Assembly: GCA_017643385.1 (NCBI GenBank)
Contig: JAEPNN010000001.1
Span: 248,001-312,000 of the forward strand
Reading direction: 5' to 3'
Origin: Dinoroseobacter sp.
GTDB lineage: Bacteria; Pseudomonadota; Alphaproteobacteria; Rhodobacterales; Rhodobacteraceae
DNA length: 64,000 bases
Shown here: positions 16,851 through 24,774 of the stretch, piece by piece
Position numbering within the stretch: the first letter of the stretch is position 1
Layout: each line of letters starts with the position of its first letter
The notes under the pieces: generated by a model
What the model was told of the DNA's origin: nothing
The model's input: only the letters and a program-made list of their open reading frames with translations
Databases searched by the model: none
Made by a program: the position numbers and the translations under genes

Positions 16851-17354
16851 ATGCCTGAGCTACTCGCACCCTGTCATGAACTATCCCGTATCAAGTTGCT
16901 TTGCTGTGACATTGACGGCGTCATGACCGATGGTGGTCTCTACTACTCTGACGATGGCACCCGATTTGCGAAGTTTCATGTTCTTGATGGGATGGGATTG
17001 AAGCGCTTGCAGGCCTCAGGAGTGAAGATCGCATTCATCACCCAGAGCCGTACGAAATACATCGAAACGAGAGCCAGAGATTTGGGCGTTGATTATTGCT
17101 TCATGGGGATCGACGACAAACTGGAGCAAATGAAGATAATTTTGCGGGGTGAAGAGTTTGGCCTCGGCTCGGTTGCTCATATTGCAGATGATGTGAACGA
17201 TCTTTCATTACTTGGTGCCGTAGGTGTCACGATCACAGTGCCTGGCGGTGTTCGGCAAGTGCAAGATGTTTGTGATTTTGTGACTTCAGCGCAGGGTGGT
17301 AACGGTGCCGTGCGTGAATTGTGCGACGCGATACTCGCCTCTCAAGATCTCTGA
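16851..17354 (+). CDS. KdsC-like HAD phosphatase
   Basis: A 167-residue HAD-superfamily phosphatase of the KdsC/NeuC-partner type, which removes phosphate from an ulosonic-acid 8- or 9-phosphate before CMP activation. The motifs are DIDGVMTDGGLYYSDDG (nucleophile Asp and acid/base Asp), IAFITQSRTKYIETRA and AHIADDVNDLSLLGAVG (Mg2+-binding acidic residues). AGGAAC precedes the ATG at 16851. It is the last gene of a rightward three-gene unit with the SDR and cytidylyltransferase. The 3' end overlaps the convergent glycosyltransferase gene by 13 bp. Confidence 0.9.
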   Translation: MPELLAPCHELSRIKLLCCDIDGVMTDGGLYYSDDGTRFAKFHVLDGMGLKRLQASGVKIAFITQSRTKYIETRARDLGVDYCFMGIDDKLEQMKIILRGEEFGLGSVAHIADDVNDLSLLGAVGVTITVPGGVRQVQDVCDFVTSAQGGNGAVRELCDAILASQDL

Positions 17355-18643
17355 TGTGCCACAGCCCGTGGCTGTAACACGCCTCGGCCGGATAAGTTGT
17401 GCCGTGAGGCCCGCAGCGGCGCATCGTAAACGTGGTGGAACAAATCCTCGAACCGGTCGGTGATTCGATCAATCCGAAAATGTCGCTCTGCATACGCCCG
17501 ACCAGCGGCGCCAGCGTCCATCGCCGCTTCAGGCGTTTGGGCGTAGTATAGCGCGGCTTCCCGAAAGCCACGGATGTCTTCTGGTTCAACCACAATCCCG
17601 GCTTTCGCGCGTCTCACAATGCGCGATGCCAAGTTGTCTGCAGGAGCGGCTAATACGATTGGCCGGCCTGCACAGAGATAGCTAAGGGTCTTTGAGGGGA
17701 CCGAGAATGAACTTGCTTCACGTTCGATCATAGCCAGGAAAACGTCGGCTGCGCCAAGCATGTCGGGAAAATCGTCGATTGACTGTAGCGGCATCAAACG
17801 CATTTGTTCGGGCAGCGCTCTCGCGTTGGACAGTGATTTTGCGCCACTGCCAGCCGCAACAACCAGAAGTTCACTGGGGCGCTGCAGCGCGTTTGCGAGT
17901 TCCACCAAGAGCGCAGGATTATGCTTCATTGCGAGGGTGCCAGAGTACAAGAACCTCGCGCCAGCCCCGAGTTTATGCTTTTCGGCCCATTGGGTGTTGC
18001 GTGGTCGCATTGGGATCGCATCGAGCGTTCCCCAATTTTCAATGACAGACACATGGTTCCGGTCCAGGCCCCACGCATCCGTGCTGTCACAAAAGTCGTG
18101 CGTTATGTGCACAATATGATGAGCGCTTTGCATCTGCCGGCGCTCTAGTGTGCGATAGTAAGACCCAACGGCATGCCCGATACCGGGAAGCCGTTGTCCG
18201 AGAAGTTTTGAAGCGGCCAGAGAATAGAAATCTTGGCACCAGTAGATCAATCGGGCATTGACCTGTTTTCCAGCCTTCCAAATCTGTTCCTGTGCTTCTG
18301 TCGGCGTGCAGCCAGATAAGATTACATCCGGGCGTCTGTTGCGAATAAGTTGGGCCAGTTCCTTGCCATAACTAATATCGCCCTGTCTGCGTCTAAGAAA
18401 ATTTGATTTAGAGTATTGGATGCTGGAACCGACGGCTTCGAATTCCAGGCGGTGCGGATCGGTTGGCAGCCGCTTCAATTGGCCTTTGGGGCCTGTATCA
18501 GCGGCAAACCAGGCATGGGTTACCTTGTGATCACGTTTGGCGAGTTCTCTTGAAAGGGCCGTTACGAAAGGATGCCCGCCATAATCATGGATCATCAGTC
18601 GCAGAGCGGGGCGTTTCCACGTTTTTCGGGTATGATGCAACAT
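17342..18643 (-). CDS. Glycosyltransferase (GT-B fold, GT4-like)
   Basis: A 433-residue GT-B glycosyltransferase. The N-terminal acceptor domain includes MIHDYGGHPFVTALSRELAK and VILSGCTPTEAQEQIWKAG. The C-terminal nucleotide-sugar domain includes GARFLYSGTLAMKHNPALL and KTLSYLCAGRPIVLAAP, with an acidic residue in VVEPEDIRG matching the sugar-phosphate site. No signal peptide is present, so it should act at the cytoplasmic face, adding a sugar to the polysaccharide repeat unit. The ATG at 18643 is preferred; a TTG at 18673 would add 10 residues. Donor and acceptor are unknown. Confidence 0.85.
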   Translation of the reverse strand: MLHHTRKTWKRPALRLMIHDYGGHPFVTALSRELAKRDHKVTHAWFAADTGPKGQLKRLPTDPHRLEFEAVGSSIQYSKSNFLRRRQGDISYGKELAQLIRNRRPDVILSGCTPTEAQEQIWKAGKQVNARLIYWCQDFYSLAASKLLGQRLPGIGHAVGSYYRTLERRQMQSAHHIVHITHDFCDSTDAWGLDRNHVSVIENWGTLDAIPMRPRNTQWAEKHKLGAGARFLYSGTLAMKHNPALLVELANALQRPSELLVVAAGSGAKSLSNARALPEQMRLMPLQSIDDFPDMLGAADVFLAMIEREASSFSVPSKTLSYLCAGRPIVLAAPADNLASRIVRRAKAGIVVEPEDIRGFREAALYYAQTPEAAMDAGAAGRAYAERHFRIDRITDRFEDLFHHVYDAPLRASRHNLSGRGVLQPRAVAHQRS

Positions 18644-18711
18644 GATGGGTTCTCGGTCGACGGCTTTGTCCAAGCCTAGGTCAAGAAGTGTTTACAGCGG
18701 CTTAACGACAT

Positions 18712-19533
18712 TTATTGTCTCGCTGGATAACCGTAGGCTTTGGCCAGGCGTTCAATTGGTTCAGGGATATCTACTAGTTCGGACAGGCGTCTTTGACCCC
18801 TCAATGCGTATTTGTCTGCCTTGCTGTCAGGGTTTCGTACTGACAGCGCATCGATCCTGTAGGTCTGCAAAACTGAAGCGAGAACGCCATCCGGTATATC
18901 AATTTCCAAGTGTAGAAAGATCGATTTCCAGGCTTGGAAACTTTCCATACCCGTCAGGTCTTCAAACCGGGCGACGCAGGTTTCAGATCTGGTGCAAAGC
19001 CATGCCTCAAGGAGTGGTTTGAATTCCGTGACAAAAGCATGCGTGGCATATTGATATGCCCCGGTTTCAGACATCTCAGACATTGCTGCGCGGTGCGCCA
19101 TAACTCCGGTGTTCGGACGGTGCGTGTACCTGACGGAGCTAATCCACGATGCCAATAAGACACGCGGATCGCGAATGACGAAGACGCCACGCATTGGTTG
19201 GTCGCGTAAGGCGAACACGTCTTCCGGCTTGACATAGCAGGTAAGCAGGAGGCTGCGCTGCGTGCGAAGGTAGGTGTCTTTATGATTGGGCAAATCGCGA
19301 AGATGGGCCCATATGAATGGTGCGTGACCGCAGTGCCGCAGAACCCTGGGGTCTGAAAGGATCAACCGAACCCATTGGCTCCCAGTTTTCCAGGCGCAGG
19401 CGTGGAAAAGATGGGGTGCACCAGACAAATGTACCGGTGGCACAATGCGATTGGCATATCTGCGTAGCCGGTATTCAAGTGGCCCGTCTATGAAGGGCCG
19501 AAGAAGGTCACGCGCAACCCTAAGCGCGCCCAT
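18712..19533 (-). CDS. Sulfotransferase-family protein 1 (polysaccharide locus)
   Basis: A 273-residue protein with the PAPS-dependent sulfotransferase layout: a 5'-phosphosulfate-binding loop at FHACAWKTGSQWVRLIL (about residue 43-58) and a 3'-phosphate-binding motif in GVFVIRDPRVLLASWISS (about 115-133). Other motifs include SETCVARFEDLTGMESF. It is predicted to transfer a sulfuryl group from PAPS to a sugar hydroxyl. It overlaps the methyltransferase gene by 14 bp, so the two probably form an operon of decorating enzymes. Fold assignment is good; the acceptor is inferred from context. Confidence 0.82.
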   Translation of the reverse strand: MGALRVARDLLRPFIDGPLEYRLRRYANRIVPPVHLSGAPHLFHACAWKTGSQWVRLILSDPRVLRHCGHAPFIWAHLRDLPNHKDTYLRTQRSLLLTCYVKPEDVFALRDQPMRGVFVIRDPRVLLASWISSVRYTHRPNTGVMAHRAAMSEMSETGAYQYATHAFVTEFKPLLEAWLCTRSETCVARFEDLTGMESFQAWKSIFLHLEIDIPDGVLASVLQTYRIDALSVRNPDSKADKYALRGQRRLSELVDIPEPIERLAKAYGYPARQ

Positions 19534-20293
19534 CCGCCATTTTCCTTTGCATGAATATCATTCTGGTCGTTGCCATGGAGGGCGGTAGCATCCAAGCAAG
19601 CAGCTGAGCTATGCGCCAACCTATCCAGGATGATCCAAAGTACGCCGGTTCTGACGTCCAGGTATAGGAACAGTCTTGCCAATTGCTTGTTGGGAAATAC
19701 TGCCGGAGCGCGCGATGCGTGTTCAGTCGGTAGAAAGTTGGGAAGATATCGCGTTCCTGCCGGTCCGGTTGTAGGAAACTCAGAACTGCCGCGTGTGTGG
19801 CGTTAGGCACGATCCTTGCACTTAGTGCCACGTAACCCCAAGCGTTGGGCGTTCGTGCGCAAAGCCAGCCCCCGGGTTTTAGAACGCGCGCAATTTCTGA
19901 TGCGAATATCGCAGGCTCTTTGACGTGCTCAAACACCGCCTCGGCCACGACCATATCTACCGAAGCGTCAGAAATTGGGATCTTGCCTTCGCGATCGATC
20001 AGAACTGCCTCGTCAAGTCCAGGATTGGTAAAAACGACAGGATCGGTATCGGCTCCGATCACATGAGCGCACCGTCCCCTATGATCCCGCAGGTTTTTTC
20101 TGAAAGGAACGGGGTCTTCGATGAGATACTCACCCCGCCCAGCGCCAAGTTCCAGGATAACATCTTCAGGCTTTGTCAGTGCCGAAATTCGCCCATAGAA
20201 CTGAACTGCTCCGTCAATTGACGCAAATCCGCCTGCCTTGGTTTCTGGATAGATGCGCGCGCGTAGGGCGCTTTTATTGATGGCCATTGTCAT
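19520..20293 (-). CDS. Class I SAM-dependent methyltransferase
   Basis: A 257-residue methyltransferase with motif I at VILELGAGRGEYLIE, an acidic residue after the second strand (VIGADTDPVVF) and the post-I region ISDASVDMVVAEAVFEHVKE, followed by IARVLKPGGWLCARTPN. It probably methylates a sugar or a lipid-linked intermediate of the nearby polysaccharide; proteins of this shape are common in O-antigen and capsule loci. ATG 20293 is used; a TTG at 20314 and an ATG at 20287 are alternatives. It overlaps the sulfotransferase gene downstream and is divergent from the PPP-phosphatase gene. Confidence 0.85.
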   Translation of the reverse strand: MTMAINKSALRARIYPETKAGGFASIDGAVQFYGRISALTKPEDVILELGAGRGEYLIEDPVPFRKNLRDHRGRCAHVIGADTDPVVFTNPGLDEAVLIDREGKIPISDASVDMVVAEAVFEHVKEPAIFASEIARVLKPGGWLCARTPNAWGYVALSARIVPNATHAAVLSFLQPDRQERDIFPTFYRLNTHRALRQYFPTSNWQDCSYTWTSEPAYFGSSWIGWRIAQLLAWMLPPSMATTRMIFMQRKMADGRA

Positions 20294-20430
20294 AGTGACG
20301 CTGACTAGTGCCAAGATGCCAATAAAAGCCTAACGACGAACGGTTTTATACCGTCAACAAATAAGAAACGCTTTCGCCCTAGTAATCCACTGACCTTATT
20401 TCGAATTGCGCATAAGCAAGGCCAACCAAA

Positions 20431-21234
20431 GTGTTTCATTTCATTCGCCACTCGATACGACGCAGTGCTCAACACTCAACTGCAAATACCGCGAAGGGCG
20501 CCAACCAAGGATTGGCTGCGCAGATCAATATCGAGAATTTGCCGCCGCTAACATATGTTGTCGGCGATATTCATGGATGCATCGATCTTTATCGTGTCCT
20601 CGAAGACCGCATAGCCGAGGACGCAAAGGGCAATCCGGTGCTGGTTATTCTTGTTGGAGACTTGATCGATAGGGGTCCGGACAGCTCGGCGGTCATTTCG
20701 CATGTCATGGGACATGCGCCTGAAGGGCTTCAGCGCTTGACGTTGATGGGCAATCACGAGGAGATGTTTGTTAAGTTTCTTGGTGCCCCGCGAGCGAACA
20801 TACGTTGGTTGGAGCATGGGGGCTTGGAAACGCTTGCGTCTTATGGCCTACGTGACGAACACCTTTCTGGGTTTGATCTGCCCGAAGCGGAGCTCTCAGA
20901 GTTCCTTCACGCGTTGATCCCAAATGACCATGTCGCATGGGTTCGCAACTTACCATCTGCCGTCCAATTAGGTGGGCAATACTTCGTGTCACATTCTGGG
21001 ATAGATCCGAAGAAACCGTTGTCTGATCAAACTGTGGGTGATCTGCGATGGACGCGTCACATGAAATTTCCGCCGCCAAGTGGGATCACGGTCGTGCATG
21101 GGCATACACCGACCCAGACCGTTGAGACTGATGCCCGCTATATAAATGTAGATACCGGAGCTTTCGCTTCTGGTCGGCTGTCCGCGCTGCGCATCATGCC
21201 GGGAAAGCCCCCTACGGCAATCGAAGTCAGTTGA
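20431..21234 (+). CDS. PPP-type metallophosphoesterase
   Basis: A 267-residue calcineurin-like phosphoesterase close to bacterial PPP serine/threonine phosphatases. All three metal-site motifs are present: YVVGDIHGCIDLYRVL, ILVGDLIDRGPDSSAV and LTLMGNHEEMFVKFL, with later His residues in YFVSHSGIDP and VVHGHTPTQT. The first 30 residues are divergent and may be a short basic leader; a later start is possible. It lies 122 bp before the Wzc-like autokinase gene on the same strand and could dephosphorylate that kinase or a nucleotide by-product such as PAP. Both roles are inference. Confidence 0.9.
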   Translation: MFHFIRHSIRRSAQHSTANTAKGANQGLAAQINIENLPPLTYVVGDIHGCIDLYRVLEDRIAEDAKGNPVLVILVGDLIDRGPDSSAVISHVMGHAPEGLQRLTLMGNHEEMFVKFLGAPRANIRWLEHGGLETLASYGLRDEHLSGFDLPEAELSEFLHALIPNDHVAWVRNLPSAVQLGGQYFVSHSGIDPKKPLSDQTVGDLRWTRHMKFPPPSGITVVHGHTPTQTVETDARYINVDTGAFASGRLSALRIMPGKPPTAIEVS

Positions 21235-21356
21235 AGCCGAGATCCCTATAAACAGTGCGTTAACACTTCTGTCTTAACTCCGTTTGAACGTGGTTAACGT
21301 TTTCCAAACGAACGGTGCGGTTCATGACAGGTGGATTTCGAGAGAACAGGTTCGAT

Positions 21357-23135
21357 ATGCCCCTAGAGGACTCGATCGATTTAAAATCGCTCATAGATCT
21401 TCTAGGACGACAAATACGGATTATTGCCTCAGTACTGATTGTATCGCTTGCATGTGCGATAGCATACCTGAGCCTCACACCTCAGACGTATACGGCTCAA
21501 ACGCTTATCCTTTTTGATCCGGCACAAAAGAACTTGCTTGAGGCTGATGCAGACGACCCAAGTGCCCTTACGCATACCGCACGGATTGAGAGCGAAGTGG
21601 GTATTCTGCGATCCCCTGCGATTGCGCTTGCTGTCATCGACGCAGCAGAGCTGTTGACCGATCCGGAATTTTCAGAGCAGGGTCGTGCCTTCGGGCTCGT
21701 ATCTGGTGTATCAACGCCATTTCAGCAAGACCCTGCATTACATCGAGAAACCGTCGCCCGTCGTTTGCAAAGTGCGACGCACGTAAGGCGAGATGGATCG
21801 ACTTATCTGATCGAGTTAGAGGTAACTTCCGCAGCAGCTCAGAAGGCTGCCGATCTTGCGAACACATTTGCGGAAGTCTACATCGCCGCGCAGATCGAGG
21901 CCAAAGTCAAAGCCGCCATGGGTGCGCGTGACGTGTTGCAGACGCGGATTGATGCGGGTCGACAGGCCCTCGCGCGTGCCGAGATGGCCCACGAACTCTA
22001 TGCAAATTCAGCTGCTGATCCGCCGAACCTCGCGCCAGAACAATTGGTTTTGAAGTATGGGCTTCAGCAGGAAGTGGAGATTGCCCGCGCGCAGTACCAA
22101 ACGCTACTCAGCCGATTGCGTGAACTCGAAGCACAGGCAAGATTACAGATCGCAGACAGCCGTATCATATCGCGGGCGTTGGTACCTCTTCACCCAAGCG
22201 CGCCTGATTTTTGGATCGTGATGGGGGTTACGCTCGTCGCCGGCCTGTCGATTGGAATGGGGCTCGCTGTTTTGCGTGATCATGTAGCTGGACAGATAAA
22301 TAATGTGTCCCAGATCGCTGAGCTTCTCCAGGCACCGATTGCTGCAACGGTTCCATACCTTAGTAGCCCCGAACCTGTTTCGGACGTTGTTCTTACGGAC
22401 CCTTTATCACCCTACGCAGAGGCCATCCGCCAACTTCGCGTCAGCCTTGATCAGGGCTTTCGATGCCAGGGTGGAGCTGCAGGCGAGGGGCGTTTGATTA
22501 TGATTACTTCGTCCGCAGAAAATGAAGGCAAGACATCCCTGGCGCTGGCATTGGCCCGCACCTATGCGCTTTCAGGGCGCAAGACGCTGTTGATTGATGC
22601 GGATCTTCGTCGACCTGGCGTTCATAACGCAATGGGTGTCCAACCAGAGTCTGGTCTGCTTGATTATCTGCGAAATCCAAGTGAACCAAAGATCGCCCAA
22701 GCCTTTTACACTCAAGACCCGGATTTACCGGTTGAAACACCGTTGTCGCTGGTTTTGGGATCAGCTGGCGCTGACAGGCCGACGGATCAGCTCATCAGTT
22801 CTACGACATTTGATCTGATTTTGCGAGATGTGCGACGCAGCTTTGACCGCGTGATCATCGACACGGCACCTTTGGTTCCGGTCGTCGACACGCGCACTGT
22901 CACGCATACTGCGGATGCTTTGGTGCTGATCGCAAGAAGTGGGCAAACAAGGCGCGCAGACGCGCAAAGTGCCGTTCAAATTCTTGCAGATACCTTAACC
23001 CCTGATACGCTCGTTTTTGGGGCGCTGAGCCATCATCCCTCATCCAAGCGATACGCGCCTTATGCTGCCAGGACCACGAACGGGATGGTCCCGGCAAAAC
23101 ACCCTGAACATGGTGACGGCCTTAACGCTTTATAA
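21357..23135 (+). CDS. Wzc-like polysaccharide co-polymerase and tyrosine autokinase
   Basis: A 592-residue inner-membrane protein of the Wzc/ExoP type that controls chain length and couples polymerisation to export. An N-terminal Wzz domain begins at SLIDLLGRQIRIIASVLIVS (first membrane segment), then a long periplasmic coiled-coil-rich part and a second membrane segment near FWIVMGVTLVAGLSIGMGLA. The C-terminal kinase has Walker A in SSAENEGKTSLALALA, Walker A' in LLIDADLRRPG and Walker B in VIIDTAPLVPV. The C-terminal tail has only two Tyr (RYAPYAAR), fewer than the cluster in Wzc. Three TTAAC half-sites (21260, 21274, 21294) lie upstream. ATG 21357 is used; 21324 and GTG 21315 are alternatives. 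Confidence 0.92.
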   Translation: MPLEDSIDLKSLIDLLGRQIRIIASVLIVSLACAIAYLSLTPQTYTAQTLILFDPAQKNLLEADADDPSALTHTARIESEVGILRSPAIALAVIDAAELLTDPEFSEQGRAFGLVSGVSTPFQQDPALHRETVARRLQSATHVRRDGSTYLIELEVTSAAAQKAADLANTFAEVYIAAQIEAKVKAAMGARDVLQTRIDAGRQALARAEMAHELYANSAADPPNLAPEQLVLKYGLQQEVEIARAQYQTLLSRLRELEAQARLQIADSRIISRALVPLHPSAPDFWIVMGVTLVAGLSIGMGLAVLRDHVAGQINNVSQIAELLQAPIAATVPYLSSPEPVSDVVLTDPLSPYAEAIRQLRVSLDQGFRCQGGAAGEGRLIMITSSAENEGKTSLALALARTYALSGRKTLLIDADLRRPGVHNAMGVQPESGLLDYLRNPSEPKIAQAFYTQDPDLPVETPLSLVLGSAGADRPTDQLISSTTFDLILRDVRRSFDRVIIDTAPLVPVVDTRTVTHTADALVLIARSGQTRRADAQSAVQILADTLTPDTLVFGALSHHPSSKRYAPYAARTTNGMVPAKHPEHGDGLNAL

Positions 23136-23188
23136 ACCCAAATTTCGCACGTTCTTTAGAATGCTTGAGAATAGGGGACCGTTAAACC

Positions 23189-24052
23189 ATGGCTCGCATT
23201 GCCCAAACAACTGCGTTCAATGCTTCAACCTTTCGGTCTCTGTCCAGTGTTCCGTTCAAGCGCAAAGTCTTCGCGAAACTGCAACGGGCCTTTGTGTTGG
23301 CGGATCGAGCGCGTGGGAAAACCAGATCTTTTGAAACGCATCCAGTGGTCATTGTGAATTCGCTCCCGAAAAGTGGAACGCATCTCCTGATGCAGGTTGC
23401 AGAAGCACTCCCTGGAACCGTTCAGTTGGGAAGCTTTATTGCGCAAAGGCCGTCCTGGGCAAACTGGTACAGGTCTGAGGCACAAATATTGAAGCGCATT
23501 GGAAATCTTGCGCCAGGTGAATGCGTGGGTGCACACCTGCATTATCGCTCAGGGGTTTCAGAGGCTCTTTGTGCGTTGAACGCCTTACATCTTTTCATCT
23601 ATCGCGATCCGAGGGCCGTGCTTGTGTCAGAGGTGCAGTATCTCGTTCAAACAGCACGATGGAACGCATTGCACAGCCGTTTTGCAAACCTCGATACCCT
23701 GAAGGAAGCATTGGATCTTGCCATTGAAGGGGACGCCAGTGATGCACTGCCAGATGTACAGTCCCGGTATCAACCGTATCTTGACTGGCGAGATGATCCG
23801 AATGTTTTTGCAATCCGGTTCGAGGATCTGAGCAATCCCGCGACCTGCGATGTGGTCCTTCGCGACATAGTGGAACAGCATGAAATGCGCAGCGGTAATC
23901 AGACAGATCCGGGTCTGTTGGAGCGTTTGCGGAATTCCATCAGGCCCGGGCTGTCTCATACCTATAGCGGTCAATCCCCCGAGCGTTGGAAAAACCTTTT
24001 GACCAGGGAGCAACAAGAAAAACTAGTTTCGTTGTTCCCTTGTGTGCAATGA
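23189..24052 (+). CDS. Sulfotransferase-family protein 2 (polysaccharide locus)
   Basis: A 287-residue sulfotransferase-domain protein. The PAPS 5'-loop is VIVNSLPKSGTHLLMQVAE (about residue 54-72), the 3'-phosphate motif is LFIYRDPRAVLVSEVQYL, and the C-terminal HTYSGQSPERWKNLLT matches the region that closes over the nucleotide in cytosolic sulfotransferases. The PKSGT motif makes this the most canonical of the group. It lies 53 bp after the autokinase gene, and its stop overlaps the start of a second sulfotransferase-like gene (ATGA), so the pair is probably co-translated. Predicted to sulfate the surface polysaccharide. Confidence 0.88.
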   Translation: MARIAQTTAFNASTFRSLSSVPFKRKVFAKLQRAFVLADRARGKTRSFETHPVVIVNSLPKSGTHLLMQVAEALPGTVQLGSFIAQRPSWANWYRSEAQILKRIGNLAPGECVGAHLHYRSGVSEALCALNALHLFIYRDPRAVLVSEVQYLVQTARWNALHSRFANLDTLKEALDLAIEGDASDALPDVQSRYQPYLDWRDDPNVFAIRFEDLSNPATCDVVLRDIVEQHEMRSGNQTDPGLLERLRNSIRPGLSHTYSGQSPERWKNLLTREQQEKLVSLFPCVQ

Positions 24053-24774
24053 CGTTTCGGGCGCGCCCCCGTCTTCGACGTTTCGTTGCTGACCATCCGT
24101 CGCTTTACATGCCAATCCGCAGGCGACGGGCGCCTGGCACCGTTCTGTCACCGCGCACTGATCTTGTGATTGAAGGCTTCCCGCGCAGCGCGAATACGTG
24201 GACCGAAGCGCTCGTTCGTGTCGCTGGTCCCAGTTTACACCTTGCGCACCATTCCCATGCCGCAGCGCATGTCAAAGCTGCCGTGCAGGCAAAGGTACCC
24301 GTCCTTGTTTTGTATCGCGATCCGGATGAAGCGATCAGATCGTTGCTTGCCATGTTGGGCGGACGAACATCTGCAGTTGACGCCTATGCAGATTACACAT
24401 CGTTCTACAAATCCGTCTTGTCGTTACCGCGGACCTCAATACTTCTTGTCCCGTTTCAACAGGCAACAGAGGCGCCATCTGTAGTCATTGAAAGGCTGGC
24501 GCAAAGATTTGGTTTGCCGCTGGATGTTTCCAAGGTCACGCGCAACTCAGTGCTTGCTACGCTCACGGCCAAAGAGGTTCCGCTAGCAGAAGCTAGGCGC
24601 GTTTCGGGACAAAAAATTAGCGATGCTGCCATCTGCGCGCCGCAAAATGCACAGCGCCTGACGGAGCAAGAACGTGCACAAGCAAACACTGCCATCTCAG
24701 CCAAGAGTGCGCAGCAGCTACGCGTTGTCGCCCGTGCGGTGTTTGAACAGTTGGAGCGTTCGGCGCGTGGATAA
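24049..24774 (+). CDS. Sulfotransferase-like protein 3 (polysaccharide locus)
   Basis: A 241-residue protein related to sulfotransferases. It keeps the 5'-phosphosulfate loop in VIEGFPRSANTWTEALVRVA and the 3'-phosphate Arg/Asp motif in VLVLYRDPDEAIRSLLAMLG, but the rest is short and divergent, so activity is less certain than for its neighbour. It starts at 24049 inside the stop of the preceding sulfotransferase gene, and a flippase gene begins inside its 3' end. Position between the autokinase and the flippase supports a role in decorating the exported polymer. Confidence 0.75.
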   Translation: MTFRARPRLRRFVADHPSLYMPIRRRRAPGTVLSPRTDLVIEGFPRSANTWTEALVRVAGPSLHLAHHSHAAAHVKAAVQAKVPVLVLYRDPDEAIRSLLAMLGGRTSAVDAYADYTSFYKSVLSLPRTSILLVPFQQATEAPSVVIERLAQRFGLPLDVSKVTRNSVLATLTAKEVPLAEARRVSGQKISDAAICAPQNAQRLTEQERAQANTAISAKSAQQLRVVARAVFEQLERSARG

